DNA of 64,000 nt from Cliona cf. orientalis (lineage: Eukaryota; Porifera; Demospongiae; Clionaida; Clionaidae): the NCBI GenBank assembly GCA_963930775.1, contig OZ005703.1, positions 4,960,001 through 5,024,000 of the forward strand. The letters are read 5' to 3'. Positions 21,718-32,595 of the stretch are shown here, in pieces. Made by a program: the position numbers and the translations under genes. Position 1 is the first letter of the stretch. Each line of letters begins with the position of its first letter. The notes under the pieces were generated by a model. It saw only the letters and a program-made list of their open reading frames with translations. It made no database searches and was not told where the DNA came from.

Positions 21718-23466
21718 ATGAGAATAGATCATAATATTATTCTACTTAATACTATTATAATATTATTTATGCACTGCGTATGTGCTCAACTTATCAGTGA
21801 TACTGTTCCAGTTGCGCCTGCTTTATCTAGTAGAGATAGGAATGAAAGTAAGTCACTCTGTGCTGTATACCACCTTGAATATCATGGCCGCGACCATAAT
21901 CAGATGAAATGTACTGGCAATATTGCTCAGATAGGCATTGGATACTGCATCACAGTTGATAAGAATGGAACAGTATCTGCCATAAAATGTCCATATTATC
22001 AACTTGATGGCCACAATGTGAGTGATCCAGGATACATCAAACTTCCAGACAATGTCTCAGAGCTCAATGACTACATGTGTGGACCAATGAACAGGAAAGG
22101 CTTTCTCTGTGAGGACTGTATTGATGGATTTGCAGTTTCATTCACCTCCATGGGACACAAATGTTCCAACTGCACTGATGCATGGTATGGGATACCACTT
22201 TACCTGCTGATAGAACTAGCCCCGATCACAGTGTTCTACCTCATCATCTTAATCTTTCAAGTGCACATAACCTCTGCTCCTATGACATGCTTTATCTTTG
22301 GTTGCCAGTCGGTTCAATTTCTGCTTGTAAATGATCGCCCACCCCCACTAGAAAAGATTTTCCCATATTATTATGCACATGAATATAATGTACTATTCAA
22401 AATGGATATCTTTTTTTACAGCTTGTGGAATCTAGACTTTCTTCGCTACATTGCACCTCCATTTTGTATCAACAGAGATTTTAAACTCTGGCATACAATA
22501 CTCCTTGGCTATGTATCAGTCTTGTATCCTCTCTGCTTAATTGCTCTGACTTGGCTCTGCATCAAGCTACACGATGAGAACTACAAACCTATTGTGTGGA
22601 TATGGAGACCGTTTCATCGTTGCTTGGTGAAAATTCGAAGAGGATATGGTTCAAAAAATAGCATCATAGACGTCTTTTCAGCTTTCTTCCTTCTTTCATA
22701 CAGCAAGCTTATGTTCCAGCTCTCCTTTTTCCTTTCTTGCATAGAAGTTGTAAACATCAGTGATAATAATATTATTAAGTATTCCGTTAGTGCATTTCAT
22801 CCAACTGTCAATTGTGGTAGCTCCAGGTACTATCAAATGGCTGTACCTGCATTGCTTTGTCTGTGTATATTCAACTTTTTCCCTGCCCTTCTTTTAGTGT
22901 TTTATCCTGTGGGAGTGTTCAGAAAATGTCTCTCTAAATACAAGCTTGACAGTTTATCGCTTACTGCTTTCACAGAAAAGTTTTATGGCTGTTATAGGGA
23001 TGGTCTTGACGGTGGAAGAGACATGAGGAGCTTTGCTAGTTTCTACTTCCTCTTGAGGTATTTACCATTCCTTTACTATGGCTTGCAGCTGCAGTATACT
23101 TTCTTGGCTTTGTGGACTTACTGTGTCTTTCTTTATCTATTATCAGCAATTGTAATTGCACTGGTCAAACCTTATAAATCAACGTATATGAGTATTTTGG
23201 ACACCCTATTGCTTGCTTTTTTAGCTTACACCTGTGCAATTTTATCACCAGAACCACAGTCTAATCGGTTCTTTCAGCATATGAAAACTCATATTTTCAT
23301 AGCATACTGTATCCTTCCATTCACATTTGGACTTATTCTATTCTTGAATGAACTAACTGAGTTGTACAGGTGGCTCTCAAGTGTGGTCAAAGCCAAATTC
23401 CACGAACACAGGAATTCCTCCCTCAGTGAGCCAGATGATCAGTTGGAGCCACTACTCATGCAGTGA
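21718..23466 (+). CDS. Cysteine-rich multi-pass membrane protein, family unknown to me
   Basis: An intact single-exon ORF. I prefer ATG 21718 because it is directly followed by a signal peptide (IILLNTIIILFMHCVCAQ); an in-frame ATG lies at 21697. The ectodomain has several Asn-glycosylation sites and a compact Cys module, YMCGPMNRKGFLCEDC then KCSNC, resembling an EGF-like or laminin-type turn. About eight to ten hydrophobic helices follow, starting at GIPLYLLIELAPITVFYLI. Conserved positions shared with the paralogue at 24554 include IDVFSAFFL.SYS, FYPVGVFRKCLSK and GLDGGRDMRSF. The cytosolic tail ends in an acidic EPDDQLEPLL motif that could be a dileucine sorting signal. I do not know its function. 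Fossil scraps of the family follow each GPCR pseudogene at 3280 and 14990, so it is a locally duplicating family. Confidence 0.75.
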   Translation: MRIDHNIILLNTIIILFMHCVCAQLISDTVPVAPALSSRDRNESKSLCAVYHLEYHGRDHNQMKCTGNIAQIGIGYCITVDKNGTVSAIKCPYYQLDGHNVSDPGYIKLPDNVSELNDYMCGPMNRKGFLCEDCIDGFAVSFTSMGHKCSNCTDAWYGIPLYLLIELAPITVFYLIILIFQVHITSAPMTCFIFGCQSVQFLLVNDRPPPLEKIFPYYYAHEYNVLFKMDIFFYSLWNLDFLRYIAPPFCINRDFKLWHTILLGYVSVLYPLCLIALTWLCIKLHDENYKPIVWIWRPFHRCLVKIRRGYGSKNSIIDVFSAFFLLSYSKLMFQLSFFLSCIEVVNISDNNIIKYSVSAFHPTVNCGSSRYYQMAVPALLCLCIFNFFPALLLVFYPVGVFRKCLSKYKLDSLSLTAFTEKFYGCYRDGLDGGRDMRSFASFYFLLRYLPFLYYGLQLQYTFLALWTYCVFLYLLSAIVIALVKPYKSTYMSILDTLLLAFLAYTCAILSPEPQSNRFFQHMKTHIFIAYCILPFTFGLILFLNELTELYRWLSSVVKAKFHEHRNSSLSEPDDQLEPLLMQ

Positions 23467-23483
23467 TCATGCACAACTCTCAC

Positions 23484-23489
23484 AATAAA
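23484..23489 (+). terminator. Polyadenylation signal AATAAA
   Basis: Canonical hexamer 18 bases after the stop of the upstream membrane gene. Confidence 0.5.
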
Positions 23490-23681
23490 GGAACAAATAT
23501 TATAGTTTCTCATTTCTCAGAATTTATAGCTGCCTAGTACTCAGAGTCATAATTATTAGTTGACATGATAATAAAAATTAATATCGTCAATCGTACGTAG
23601 CTATTATAATATCATTTTTTTAGTGTTTGGACAATAATAATTATCAATTTCGAATATGCATTTCCACAGCTCATATTGTAG

Positions 23682-23766
23682 CCTCGTCCCCAGGCCACTT
23701 CCACGCTTTCAATAATTATATGCTACGTGATGTTGAAATGTGGGAGTGGCCTCAGGATGAGGCTAC
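23682..23766. mobile_element. Short palindromic MITE
   Basis: The arms GTAGCCTCGTCC.CAGGCCAC and the reverse complement of GTGGCCTCAGGATGAGGCTAC, extending through TTGAAA-like inner bases, pair over about 34 bp around an AT-rich 20-bp loop. A half copy lies at about 10757-10795 and a divergent one near 51433. Confidence 0.65.
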
Positions 23767-23799
23767 CCATATTATTATTGTTCAAGTTCTATATTCAGT

Positions 23800-24550
23800 G
23801 CATTAGATGCTTCAATGTTCTGAGAGTCCATGCATTGAACCTATGACGCTTAGTATAATATTATATTATAACTCGTATTCCAGCCACGTGACTCTCATGG
23901 GCACTTTCCTGGGATATGGATTCGAAGCTTCACATGCTGCATGCATATAGCTAGCTATAGATATGAATTATAGCATGATCCTGGATGGACAATAATTTAC
24001 CATGGAGGAGTGGGCATGCACTAAGGAATTCATAACTTCATGGTTTTCATATTTCCTGTCACATGCAGGAAATTCAGAAATTAAATTTGTGTACCATGGC
24101 ATGCAGTCAGAATATGCATGCGTACGTACGTCACAGTAAAAGAGAAAAGTCATTATGACATTCCATTTGTCATGTTGGTTGCAGATGAGTGAACCAATTT
24201 GATGCATGGACACAGTTAATTACCAAGAAGGCATGAGAATGTGTAGGAAAGCGGTTAAGAATGAGGAAAAGATTGTTATGTGGTTCTCCTTCACAACAGC
24301 TACTAATGAATTTTGTTCACTCACCTGAATCTGAAATAACAAACTTTCTGTCAATCTGACAATTCCTTCTTTACAGTATGCAGCTTGGTAGCTATGCTAT
24401 ATGTAAGTGCACACATGAATTTAGTCTATATATAATGAGCTGTACCCAGGCTTAGCTAGCTAGCATATCTTATGCATACACTGACCAGTCATTGCCTGCA
24501 GAACAACAGTTCAACTCAATAACGTAACTTAGTCTTTTGGATACAGCATT
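23800..24550. other. Intergenic, no gene recognised
   Basis: Spacer between the two paralogous membrane genes. It contains CGTACGTACG near 24120 and no protein-like frame. Confidence 0.5.
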
Positions 24551-26285
24551 ATAATGCCATTTCTATCATTGCTGCTATTTAGTTTGTTGCTTCCACAAGA
24601 GTGTCCCTGCTCAGTTCTGAATCACAGTGTGCTGAATGAATTTGGCAAAAATGACACATTGTCAATGCTAAAGGTTTATAATCTTCTTCAAAATGCGGGC
24701 GAAAATATTTGCAAAACAAAGTGGGGCAAATTGTGGGATATGAAGAAGAAACAAGGCAGTGTTTACTTGAGTACTGGATATTTGATGACCTTCAAGGAAG
24801 ACGAAGGCATTTTTCTATCAGGATACCCTTACTACCAACTCGAGGGCCACAATATGAGTGATCCAGGATACATCAAACTTCCAGATAACATCTCAGAGCT
24901 CAATGACTACATGTGTGGACCAATGAACAGAAAAGGCTTTCTCTGTGGCGACTGTATAGATGGATTTGGACCTTCAGCAAGTTCAATTGGATACAAATGC
25001 TCCAATTGTACAGATAAATGGTATGGTGTACCACTTTACTTACTTCTAGAACTATTACCAGTGACAATTTTCTATTTCATTATTCTAATCTTTCCGATTC
25101 CCATCACTTACGCTCCTTTGCCTTGCTTCATACTATATAGCCAGCTGATTATGTATGAAATAACTATAGATCAGCAGCCTCCCATAAACAAGCTTGTCAT
25201 TACACAACTGGAAAATAACTCACTACTTAAATTCTTGATAGCATTGTATAGCATATGGAGCCTTCAAATTCTAAACTACATTGTACCACCCTTTTGCATT
25301 AGTGAAAGCATTCGTTTAATCCACATAGCATTTCTTGGTTGCATCTCTATTGCTTACCAAATAATTTTGATCACTGTGACTTGGATCTGCATAGAACTCC
25401 ATGGTAACAATTGTAAACTCATGGTGTGGCTATGGAAACCATTCAATGACTGTTTTGGAAAATTACGAAGGAGATGGGACTCAAAAAGCGACATGATTGA
25501 CGTGTTTTCTGCCTTTTTCCTCATCTCATACAGTAGATTAATATTCCAACTGGGAATGTTTCTTGAATGCTCTTGCATCACCAGATTAAGTGAAGATGGA
25601 AACATTACTTATAAACACTCTCTTGTCTATGATCCAAGTGCTGACTGTGTTGGCGTAGACGATAGCACAAAGTCCTTTTCCGTTGCAATACTAGCTACGG
25701 TCAGTGTAATGCTATTTTATGCATCGTTAGTGCTGCTGCTGGTTCTCTATCCCATTAAGAAGTTTAGAATATGCATGTCTAAATGCAAACTTGACAGATT
25801 ATCAGTTACCGCATTTGTAGAAAAATTTCATGGCTGCTACAAAGATGGCTTGGATGGTGGAAGGGACATGAGAAGCTTTTCGGGATTATATATACTTCGT
25901 TTTGAGAGTTCTACCATTCACGTACATTGGTTTTGGAGTGTACAAGTTGAACTTACATCTCACAGTTTGGTCATACACAGCCTTTCTTTTCCTTACTTCA
26001 ACTCTGCTCACGGCCTACTTCAAACCTTACAAGCATACTTATATGAATGTATTAGATACATTACTACTCACTAACATTACTATTGTGTGCTACCTTCTGT
26101 CAAGACAATACATTGATAATGAAGCTACAGAGATTATCACAGTTTTGCTTATACCTGCAGCTGCTTTTGTGCTCTATGTTTTCTACAGAGCATTTTCACT
26201 TTCATTTACGAGAAAAAAGATGCAACAGCCAGATGCAACAGCCAGATGCAACAGCCAGTAAAAATAATAATACACGTGGAGGAAA

Positions 26286-27323
26286 ATGCCAAGAGGCAAA
26301 AAGAACAAGCCCAAGTCGGTTGAGACATCAGAAGGGAGCTGTGCTATTTGCGCGACCGAGATAGACAAGGAGGAGACTGCAACCTGCCTCGTATGCAATA
26401 ACTCGGTCCACAGGTATTGCGCTGGCGTGCCCCTGGAAGAGTTTCAACAAAGCAATGGACGTTTTACATGCTCCACCTGTCTAAGAAAACAACATGAAGC
26501 CCAGCTAGCCGAACTTACCGATACCGTTACTGCGCTAAAAGCGGAGATTTTGGAGCTAAGGGCAGCTCTGAACCAGGTGGAGACGACACTCGCAACATCA
26601 GCAAACCAGCAGAGCACTGGTGATGCTACTACTTGGGCAAAAGTTGTGTCTAGAGGTCGCAGGAGAAGGCAAGGGAGAACTACTGCTCACGGCACGCAGC
26701 CGCGCACAACCTTGGACAAGCCGACAGGTCCGGGGCCCCATGCTCAGGCCAATACTGGAGCAACGGCAACTGAAGCAAGTCGTTCTGACACCCCGCCACC
26801 CCACTCACCAATGAGAAAGGAAAAAGTTATAGTTAAAGGAAAGAGAAAAGTCTGGGGAACACACAAGGTCACTACAGCTAGAGCAGTGAAAAATGCCATC
26901 AATTCAATCGCTAGCACTGGAGGCATAGAAGTCAAACGCAAGTACCAGCTGAGTAAGCTGAATTCGCAAAAGGCTACTGTAACACTCATCAAATGGTGGT
27001 TCATTGTATCCGGTGAGGAATCAATTCTGGCACAGCTGAGTGAGAACTGGAATGATGTGAAACTTCAAACCGGTTGGTCACTTGGACCAGTTCTCATCTA
27101 TGCAACATCTGAGGAACAGGTCCCGGAACAGCAAATTCCAAGCAGTCAGAATTGCACTGAACTACAATCATCAAATCCTCTAAACACCAGCAGTACATCA
27201 CTTACAGAGCCTAACCAGCAGCCAGATATGTCCACAGGTGAACCTGCAGGGACACAACAAGCTTCCCCCTCACAGCATCCACCCTCAGAGACTCAGTCTT
27301 GCTCTGAACCAGAGCAAGACTGA
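26286..27323 (+). CDS. LINE ORF1: PHD-like zinc finger and coiled-coil protein
   Basis: 345 residues from ATG 26286. A Cys/His cluster at residues 17-60 (CAIC ... CLVC ... HRYCAG ... CSTC) fits a PHD-type zinc finger. A heptad-like helix follows (LAELTDTVTALKAEILELRA), then a basic stretch (RGRRRRQGR) and a Ser/Thr/Pro/Gln-rich C-terminus. Such ORF1 proteins bind RNA and chaperone the retrotransposon RNP. The terminator is TGA at 27321-27323, followed by CTA, and the same frame stays open into ORF2. Confidence 0.8.
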   Translation: MPRGKKNKPKSVETSEGSCAICATEIDKEETATCLVCNNSVHRYCAGVPLEEFQQSNGRFTCSTCLRKQHEAQLAELTDTVTALKAEILELRAALNQVETTLATSANQQSTGDATTWAKVVSRGRRRRQGRTTAHGTQPRTTLDKPTGPGPHAQANTGATATEASRSDTPPPHSPMRKEKVIVKGKRKVWGTHKVTTARAVKNAINSIASTGGIEVKRKYQLSKLNSQKATVTLIKWWFIVSGEESILAQLSENWNDVKLQTGWSLGPVLIYATSEEQVPEQQIPSSQNCTELQSSNPLNTSSTSLTEPNQQPDMSTGEPAGTQQASPSQHPPSETQSCSEPEQD

Positions 27324-30260
27324 CTACTGCATGATGCACAATCAGTCCCATCACTGTTGTCACCATCCGTTTCATCTCAGTATTTTCCCCCCTTGATTTC
27401 CTCTCTCCTCTCACCTCCCCTGTCCCCTTTCTCATATTATACAAATATTAATCCCACTTCACCACCAAAGATACATAATTTCAAATCTTTTACTATTTTA
27501 TATTTTAATTCTAGAAGCCTCCTTCCAAAGATTAATGAGCTTCAGTTAATTGCACAGGCATACACACCAAGTATTATTTGTATATCAGAAACGTGGTTAT
27601 GTCCTGACATCACTAACTGTGAACTGTCTATACAAGGTTACCAGTTAGTGCGACTGGATAGGAATCGTAATGGAGGCGGTGTTCTTATGTACATTTCTGT
27701 TGATCTTAATTTTTCTGTGTTACCTGGGTATGAGGGATTAGAAATACTCTCTGTGGTTGTTCAGAAAGATTTATGTAAAGCATGCATATCATTGTTTTAT
27801 AGGCCACCTAGTTCCTCATCTTTTATTTTTGATACTCTTTGTACTTACTTAGAGTCTCTCTCAGTACCGCACTATTCAAATTTTATTCTACTGGGGGATT
27901 TTAATGTTAATTTTTGTAATCACTCATGCCATCCATTGTTTCATAAACTTGAATCCTTGTCACATGTCTTTTCTTTTCAGCAAATTGTCTCCGATCCAAC
28001 ACATGTGCATCACAATGGACACACTAGTCTCATTGATTTGGTTTTTGTCTCAAATTCAGCTTTGATTAACTCTTGTGATGTTATTCCTCCCCTATGTAAT
28101 TCAGATCATAATGGAATCGTTACTAAGTGTAGCTGGAGGTCGTCATCCAGGCACAACTGTGAAAATCACTCAAAGGGTCGTACTGTCTGGAACTACAGCC
28201 AAGCCGACTGGGAGAGGGCGTCACTGCTAATTGAGAGTTTTGATTGGAGTTCATTGTTATCAGGAGACGTCAATGAGGTGTGGTCCAGCTGGTGTGAACA
28301 GTTTATGGCAATTATGGAAGAATGCATTCCCAAAAAGAAGTTACCCAAGAGAAAGAACCTCCCATGGCTCAATAAGAGTCTAGTCAATTCAATTAAAAGG
28401 AGAAATTTGCTATTTAAACAAGGCAAGCGTAGTGGTAATCTCTCAAAGTATAAGCTGAAAAGAAACAAAGTTACCCAGGAGCTTCATCAAGCCAAGCAGG
28501 CATACTTCAAGATACTAAATCCCAAGAAGCCAAAAGAATTCTGGAGGGCAGTAAAATATCTTAGAAAACAGCAATCTACAATTCCAACTCTAACAGACGA
28601 CGCTGGAACTGCAGCACACACCAGCCTTGAAAAAGCTGAAATGCTGAACTCCTTCTTTGCCAAGTGTTTCAACTCACGGTCTGCTCCCCTGGAAGAGAAT
28701 GCTACTCGTGGAGTTACAACTCGATTGGAAGAATTCCCAGACGATCTTTACTGTACAGAAGAAGAAGTACGCGACCTGCTCAGCCACCTGGACATCTCAA
28801 AATCAAATGGTCCAGATGGCATCTCTGCGAAAATGTTGAAGTACACTGCACCATACATCTCCTCATCGATAACTCAATTATTTAATCTGTCGATAAGAAC
28901 GGGTAAAATACCGAATGCTTGGAAGGAATCCCATGTAGTCCCTATCCCCAAGTCCTCTACAGTCCACGATCCAAAGAACTACAGACCTATTTCCTTGTTG
29001 AGCATCCTCAGCAAAGTTCTGGAGAAGCACATTTGCTCACTCATTCTATGCCACATGGAGGAGTTTCATCCACTCTCAAAGTCTCAATGGGGCTTCCGAG
29101 CTGGACGCTCAACAGTAACCGCTCTTCTCCTAACAGTTCATAGATGGCTCCAGCTGATGGAATCAGGAAAAGAGATCTGTGCCGTGTTCCTGGACTATAA
29201 GAAGGCGTTTGACAGTGTACCGCACAAATTATTGATTGAAAAGTTGCAACAGATTGGTTTGCATAACAATCTATTGGCATGGATAACCGATTATCTCACC
29301 CAGAGGAAACAAAGAGTTGTAGTTGAAGGAGCCACTTCTAGCCAAGCACTGGTATCTTCTGGTGTGCCACAAGGATCAGTACTCGGTCCTTTATTATTTT
29401 CCATATATATTGATGACATCACTGGCGTTGCTTTATCACCACAATCTGACCTAGTGCTGTATGCAGACGATGTTCTACTTTACCGCACAATCTCTTGCCG
29501 AGAAGATATCTCACTCTTACAGTCCGATCTTGATGCAATCGAGACCTGGTCTACCGACCATCTCCTGCAGCTCAACCCTGTTAAATGCAAACGTATGTTA
29601 ATCTCTAAAAAGAGACATTTAAGTATTGGCCATTTTACCCTTTTCTTGGATGGAAACGAGCTCGAGGAAGTGAGCATCTTCAAGTACCTTGGAGTCCTGA
29701 TTAAAAGTAACCTCTCATGGTCCGAACATACAATGGAGATTTGCAGCAAAGCAAGAAAGATTTTGGGTCTCCTCTATAGGCACTTCTACAATAACTCCTC
29801 ATCTGAAACGCTCCGGCAGCTGTACCTCAGTCTGGTGCGCCCGCACCTGGAGTATGCCGCACAACTGTGGGACCCTTACATGCAGAATGACATTGACAAG
29901 TTGGAATCGGTCCAAAAATTTGCTTTGAAACTTGTTACACATCAATGGGATGCTAACTATAACAGTATGCTCGAAGTAACTGATATCCCTAGACTGAGTG
30001 AAAGAAGGTTGCATCTAAAACTAGCACAAGTGTACAAGATCATCCACAATCTATGCTATTTTCCGGAGGCTATATTTCAGAGGCAGGCAGCTCACTCGGA
30101 GAGACTAGCTAGAACTGACACTCTTAGATGTCCATTTGCACGTACCAATTATTTTTATAATTCATTTGTGCCAAGTAGTATTGCTGCATGGAATTCTCTT
30201 GATGATAGCCAGGTGTGCACCACTACCTTGTCTTCATTTAAACGTTTGCTCTATACTTAA
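27324..30260 (+). CDS. LINE ORF2: APE endonuclease and reverse transcriptase
   Basis: Open from the codon after the ORF1 stop. Counting from 27357, there are 967 residues. The APE-type endonuclease spans about 45-265 (FNSRSL, SETWL, LLGDFNVNF near 179, SDHNG near 249). The RT spans about 495-770 (FLDYKKAFDSVPH near 613, GVPQGSVLGPLLF, YADDVLLY near 701). A CR1-type C-terminal region includes LESVQKFALKL. All catalytic signatures are intact. There is no in-frame ATG upstream of the endonuclease; the first lies about 100 residues in (GGGVLMYIS). It is in the same frame as ORF1, one UGA away. Translation therefore probably depends on UGA readthrough, or on a non-AUG start. Confidence 0.85.
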   Translation, partial: LLHDAQSVPSLLSPSVSSQYFPPLISSLLSPPLSPFSYYTNINPTSPPKIHNFKSFTILYFNSRSLLPKINELQLIAQAYTPSIICISETWLCPDITNCELSIQGYQLVRLDRNRNGGGVLMYISVDLNFSVLPGYEGLEILSVVVQKDLCKACISLFYRPPSSSSFIFDTLCTYLESLSVPHYSNFILLGDFNVNFCNHSCHPLFHKLESLSHVFSFQQIVSDPTHVHHNGHTSLIDLVFVSNSALINSCDVIPPLCNSDHNGIVTKCSWRSSSRHNCENHSKGRTVWNYSQADWERASLLIESFDWSSLLSGDVNEVWSSWCEQFMAIMEECIPKKKLPKRKNLPWLNKSLVNSIKRRNLLFKQGKRSGNLSKYKLKRNKVTQELHQAKQAYFKILNPKKPKEFWRAVKYLRKQQSTIPTLTDDAGTAAHTSLEKAEMLNSFFAKCFNSRSAPLEENATRGVTTRLEEFPDDLYCTEEEVRDLLSHLDISKSNGPDGISAKMLKYTAPYISSSITQLFNLSIRTGKIPNAWKESHVVPIPKSSTVHDPKNYRPISLLSILSKVLEKHICSLILCHMEEFHPLSKSQWGFRAGRSTVTALLLTVHRWLQLMESGKEICAVFLDYKKAFDSVPHKLLIEKLQQIGLHNNLLAWITDYLTQRKQRVVVEGATSSQALVSSGVPQGSVLGPLLFSIYIDDITGVALSPQSDLVLYADDVLLYRTISCREDISLLQSDLDAIETWSTDHLLQLNPVKCKRMLISKKRHLSIGHFTLFLDGNELEEVSIFKYLGVLIKSNLSWSEHTMEICSKARKILGLLYRHFYNNSSSETLRQLYLSLVRPHLEYAAQLWDPYMQNDIDKLESVQKFALKLVTHQWDANYNSMLEVTDIPRLSERRLHLKLAQVYKIIHNLCYFPEAIFQRQAAHSERLARTDTLRCPFARTNYFYNSFVPSSIAAWNSLDDSQVCTTTLSSFKRLLYT

Positions 30261-30561
30261 GTATGTATTCTGTCTTTTGTTTTTTGTTTTTTGGTTCCCT
30301 GGGTGCACACTTGATTAGCTTTTGCTATTGTGTATCCACTGCTTTGTAATGCAGAAAGTTTTATAGACAAAAAAAAAAAAAAAAAAAAAACAATGCTGGA
30401 AACTCTGCTGTAATGCAATAAAAACCATTAGATTTAGTGCTACAACTAGTAACTGTGACACTGATTATGATGATCCCAACCAAGAACAGCCACTGTTAGC
30501 ACCCACGGTTTCAGTTATTGATATAATCAGTTCTGGTGACAACGAACAGTACACTTCATAA

Positions 30562-32560
30562 AAATATTATATTAAATACAATGATGATAATTAATTCACT
30601 GTAAGAAATTAATCGTTATTTTGATCATAATTAATATGTGGTCGTCATGGTTTTATGTCTCCTTTCTAGACCATTAACCATTAATTTTAATGTAGCATGA
30701 GGAAATCTCATTAATTTGACGATCTATACCGAATTCGCCAAATTAAAAATCTCACCAAAGTCTCCCACTCTATGGTAGCCATGATAAAAATTAATGTTTC
30801 ATACATAATGTGGGTTGCCTCAGTTGGATACGTTCTCATAATCCTGTTAAATATATATAAACCATCCATTGCAGTATGTTAAGCATGCCTGTTTATGAGT
30901 ATTCTAAAATGTCACTATATTCACACTTATATTAGCCTTGTTCACTGCTAGAGATGTCAACAAGTGCATGTAATAAAAATTAATTTTGAAGAAAACCAAT
31001 TAAGTTTATACGCATGCTGTTGAAGAAAAAATTTTCACTTAGGGGGTGTGAATAATCTTCCATTTCTACTTTGAGCGCACACCCTTAAGCTTGCTTATAC
31101 CACGTCACATCACTCATGCCCAACTGTTATCGTTGCGCATAGCCTGGCTTAGTCTGTCTTTAGTCTTTACATCTATGCATAGTATTATTGTATAGCTACA
31201 CATGTACTTATGATATTTGAGACAATACGATCATGCATGGATGCCTTTGCTTAGAAAAATTTCCGATGCATCCCAACTGAGCACTCATGCATGCATGATT
31301 TTGACTTGATCAAGCTAGGTATCATAAGTAGGTAGTAAGAACCCATCGTACATGTATGTTTGTTAAGCCTATACATCCACGTCGAATTATATCCCAAGTA
31401 GCAATTTATAATTACTTTTCTGTGGTTGTGAGGTAGCTATGGTGTAACCTATGGAGAAATTATGATAAAATTATGATGCAACCTATGAAGAAATTTATGA
31501 GAAAATCCAGGGCCTCACTGGAGCCTTTCTGGACTTGAAAATCAGTAAATTAATATGTATCTTAGCTACGTGTGCATCCAGCCAATACAATACAAGCTGA
31601 GTGCTACTTTCTCTGAGAAGTACCGCTGGTTGAACTTCACGCATTTTCTTTTACCACATGCACCATTACACTACGCAGCTACTGGGGATATGGTCAAGTG
31701 TTCATTACAGTATATCAGACAAGCCTGTTTGTAAGTAGTATCAAAACTGGCATATCTGCAACTCCCATGCTTACAGAAAGTACGTAGTGTTTCATCTAAG
31801 AGCGCTTAGACTTCCACAGTAACATATGCACAAAAGCAATTATTGTGCACACAGGGATGTACCATGTAATAACATTCGATTCCCAACAGCTGTATGGCCC
31901 ACTACAAAATTTTACCCTTGTAATAATTAACCCTCGATGCATGCACCATAGGGGTATACGGTAATCATTCTGCCTTTCTGTCTTTGTACATAGCTCTCTA
32001 CAGGGCATTATGATTTTCTATGAAGGATAGAGATATCATACACCAATCAGATCACAGTATTTGTTACAATAAGATCAAAAAAAATTAATTTTTGGTACAA
32101 TAATTATGTAACTATATAATATGGTAACAACTAAGACCATTCTCCATTGGCAGCAACATAATTTTCAATTGGATAGTTAGAGGTGATAGAGGGTCATTAG
32201 TACATTAACTGGGTCAGTATAGTGACTGCTGCCAAAATAGTTAGTCTAAGATGTTGGTTTCGCAATTCTACTCGCGGCTTTGCCACATCCATAGTCAAGT
32301 AATGTTCAAAAACCAACAAGAACAGAGCTCCCTAGCTCACAATAATATAATCAGTGTACATTGAGTCTGGCTTTCAGCAGGGGAATGGGCCTTATAATTA
32401 GGATGAGACTAGCCAAGGGGGTGCTTTCAAATTATTTTTGGAAACCTAAACATCATTGTGACATTAATCTTTGACCCCCTCTCCCCCTTAATTAACATCA
32501 CAGGAAAAAGACATGCAGGTTATAGCTACTCTAATAGTAGTACAGTAGTGTACTACTAAG
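30562..32560. other. Intergenic, repeat-derived pieces only
   Basis: AT-rich, with no protein-like frame. About 31800-32075 resembles, on the minus strand, the dispersed repeat seen at 960-1085 and 41740 (CATGCATCGAGGGTTAAT; ATCAGATCACAGTATTTGTT). Nothing else is recognised. Confidence 0.5.
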
Positions 32561-32595
32561 TACGGTGGCCGAGAGAGACACACACGCACTATGAT

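Larger units (their letters stand above)
26217..30391 (+). mobile_element. Full-length CR1/Jockey-type LINE with PHD-finger ORF1
   Basis: About 4.17 kb. It starts near a thrice-repeated ATGCAACAGCCAG at the gene junction, carries ORF1 and ORF2, has a short 3' UTR ending CTATTGTGTATCCACTGC, and closes with about 22 A residues. Both ORFs are open, so it is a recent and possibly competent copy. The other LINE pieces here (11285-13438 plus; 32955-34050 minus; 59530-60335 minus) are related but truncated and divergent. CR1-like LINEs are known to carry PHD-type fingers in ORF1. Confidence 0.88.
24554..30561 (+). pseudogene. Paralogue of the multi-pass membrane gene, split by a LINE
   Basis: ATG 24554 starts a signal peptide (PFLSLLLFSLLLPQECPCS). 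The Cys module (YMCGPMNRKGFLCGDC) and helices follow the gene at 21718 closely. A one-base insertion near 25882-25890, just after GLDGGRDMRSF, shifts the frame; the remaining helices read from about 25890 to 26215. The frame then runs into a full-length LINE (26217-30391). Immediately after its A-tail the gene's C-terminal tail resumes, with DYDDPNQEQPLLAP (compare EPDDQLEPLL in the paralogue), and ends at TAA 30559-30561. So the LINE sits inside the coding part of the last exon. Without the LINE and the extra base, the gene would be about the length of its paralogue. The frameshift alone would disable the last helices. Confidence 0.75.
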
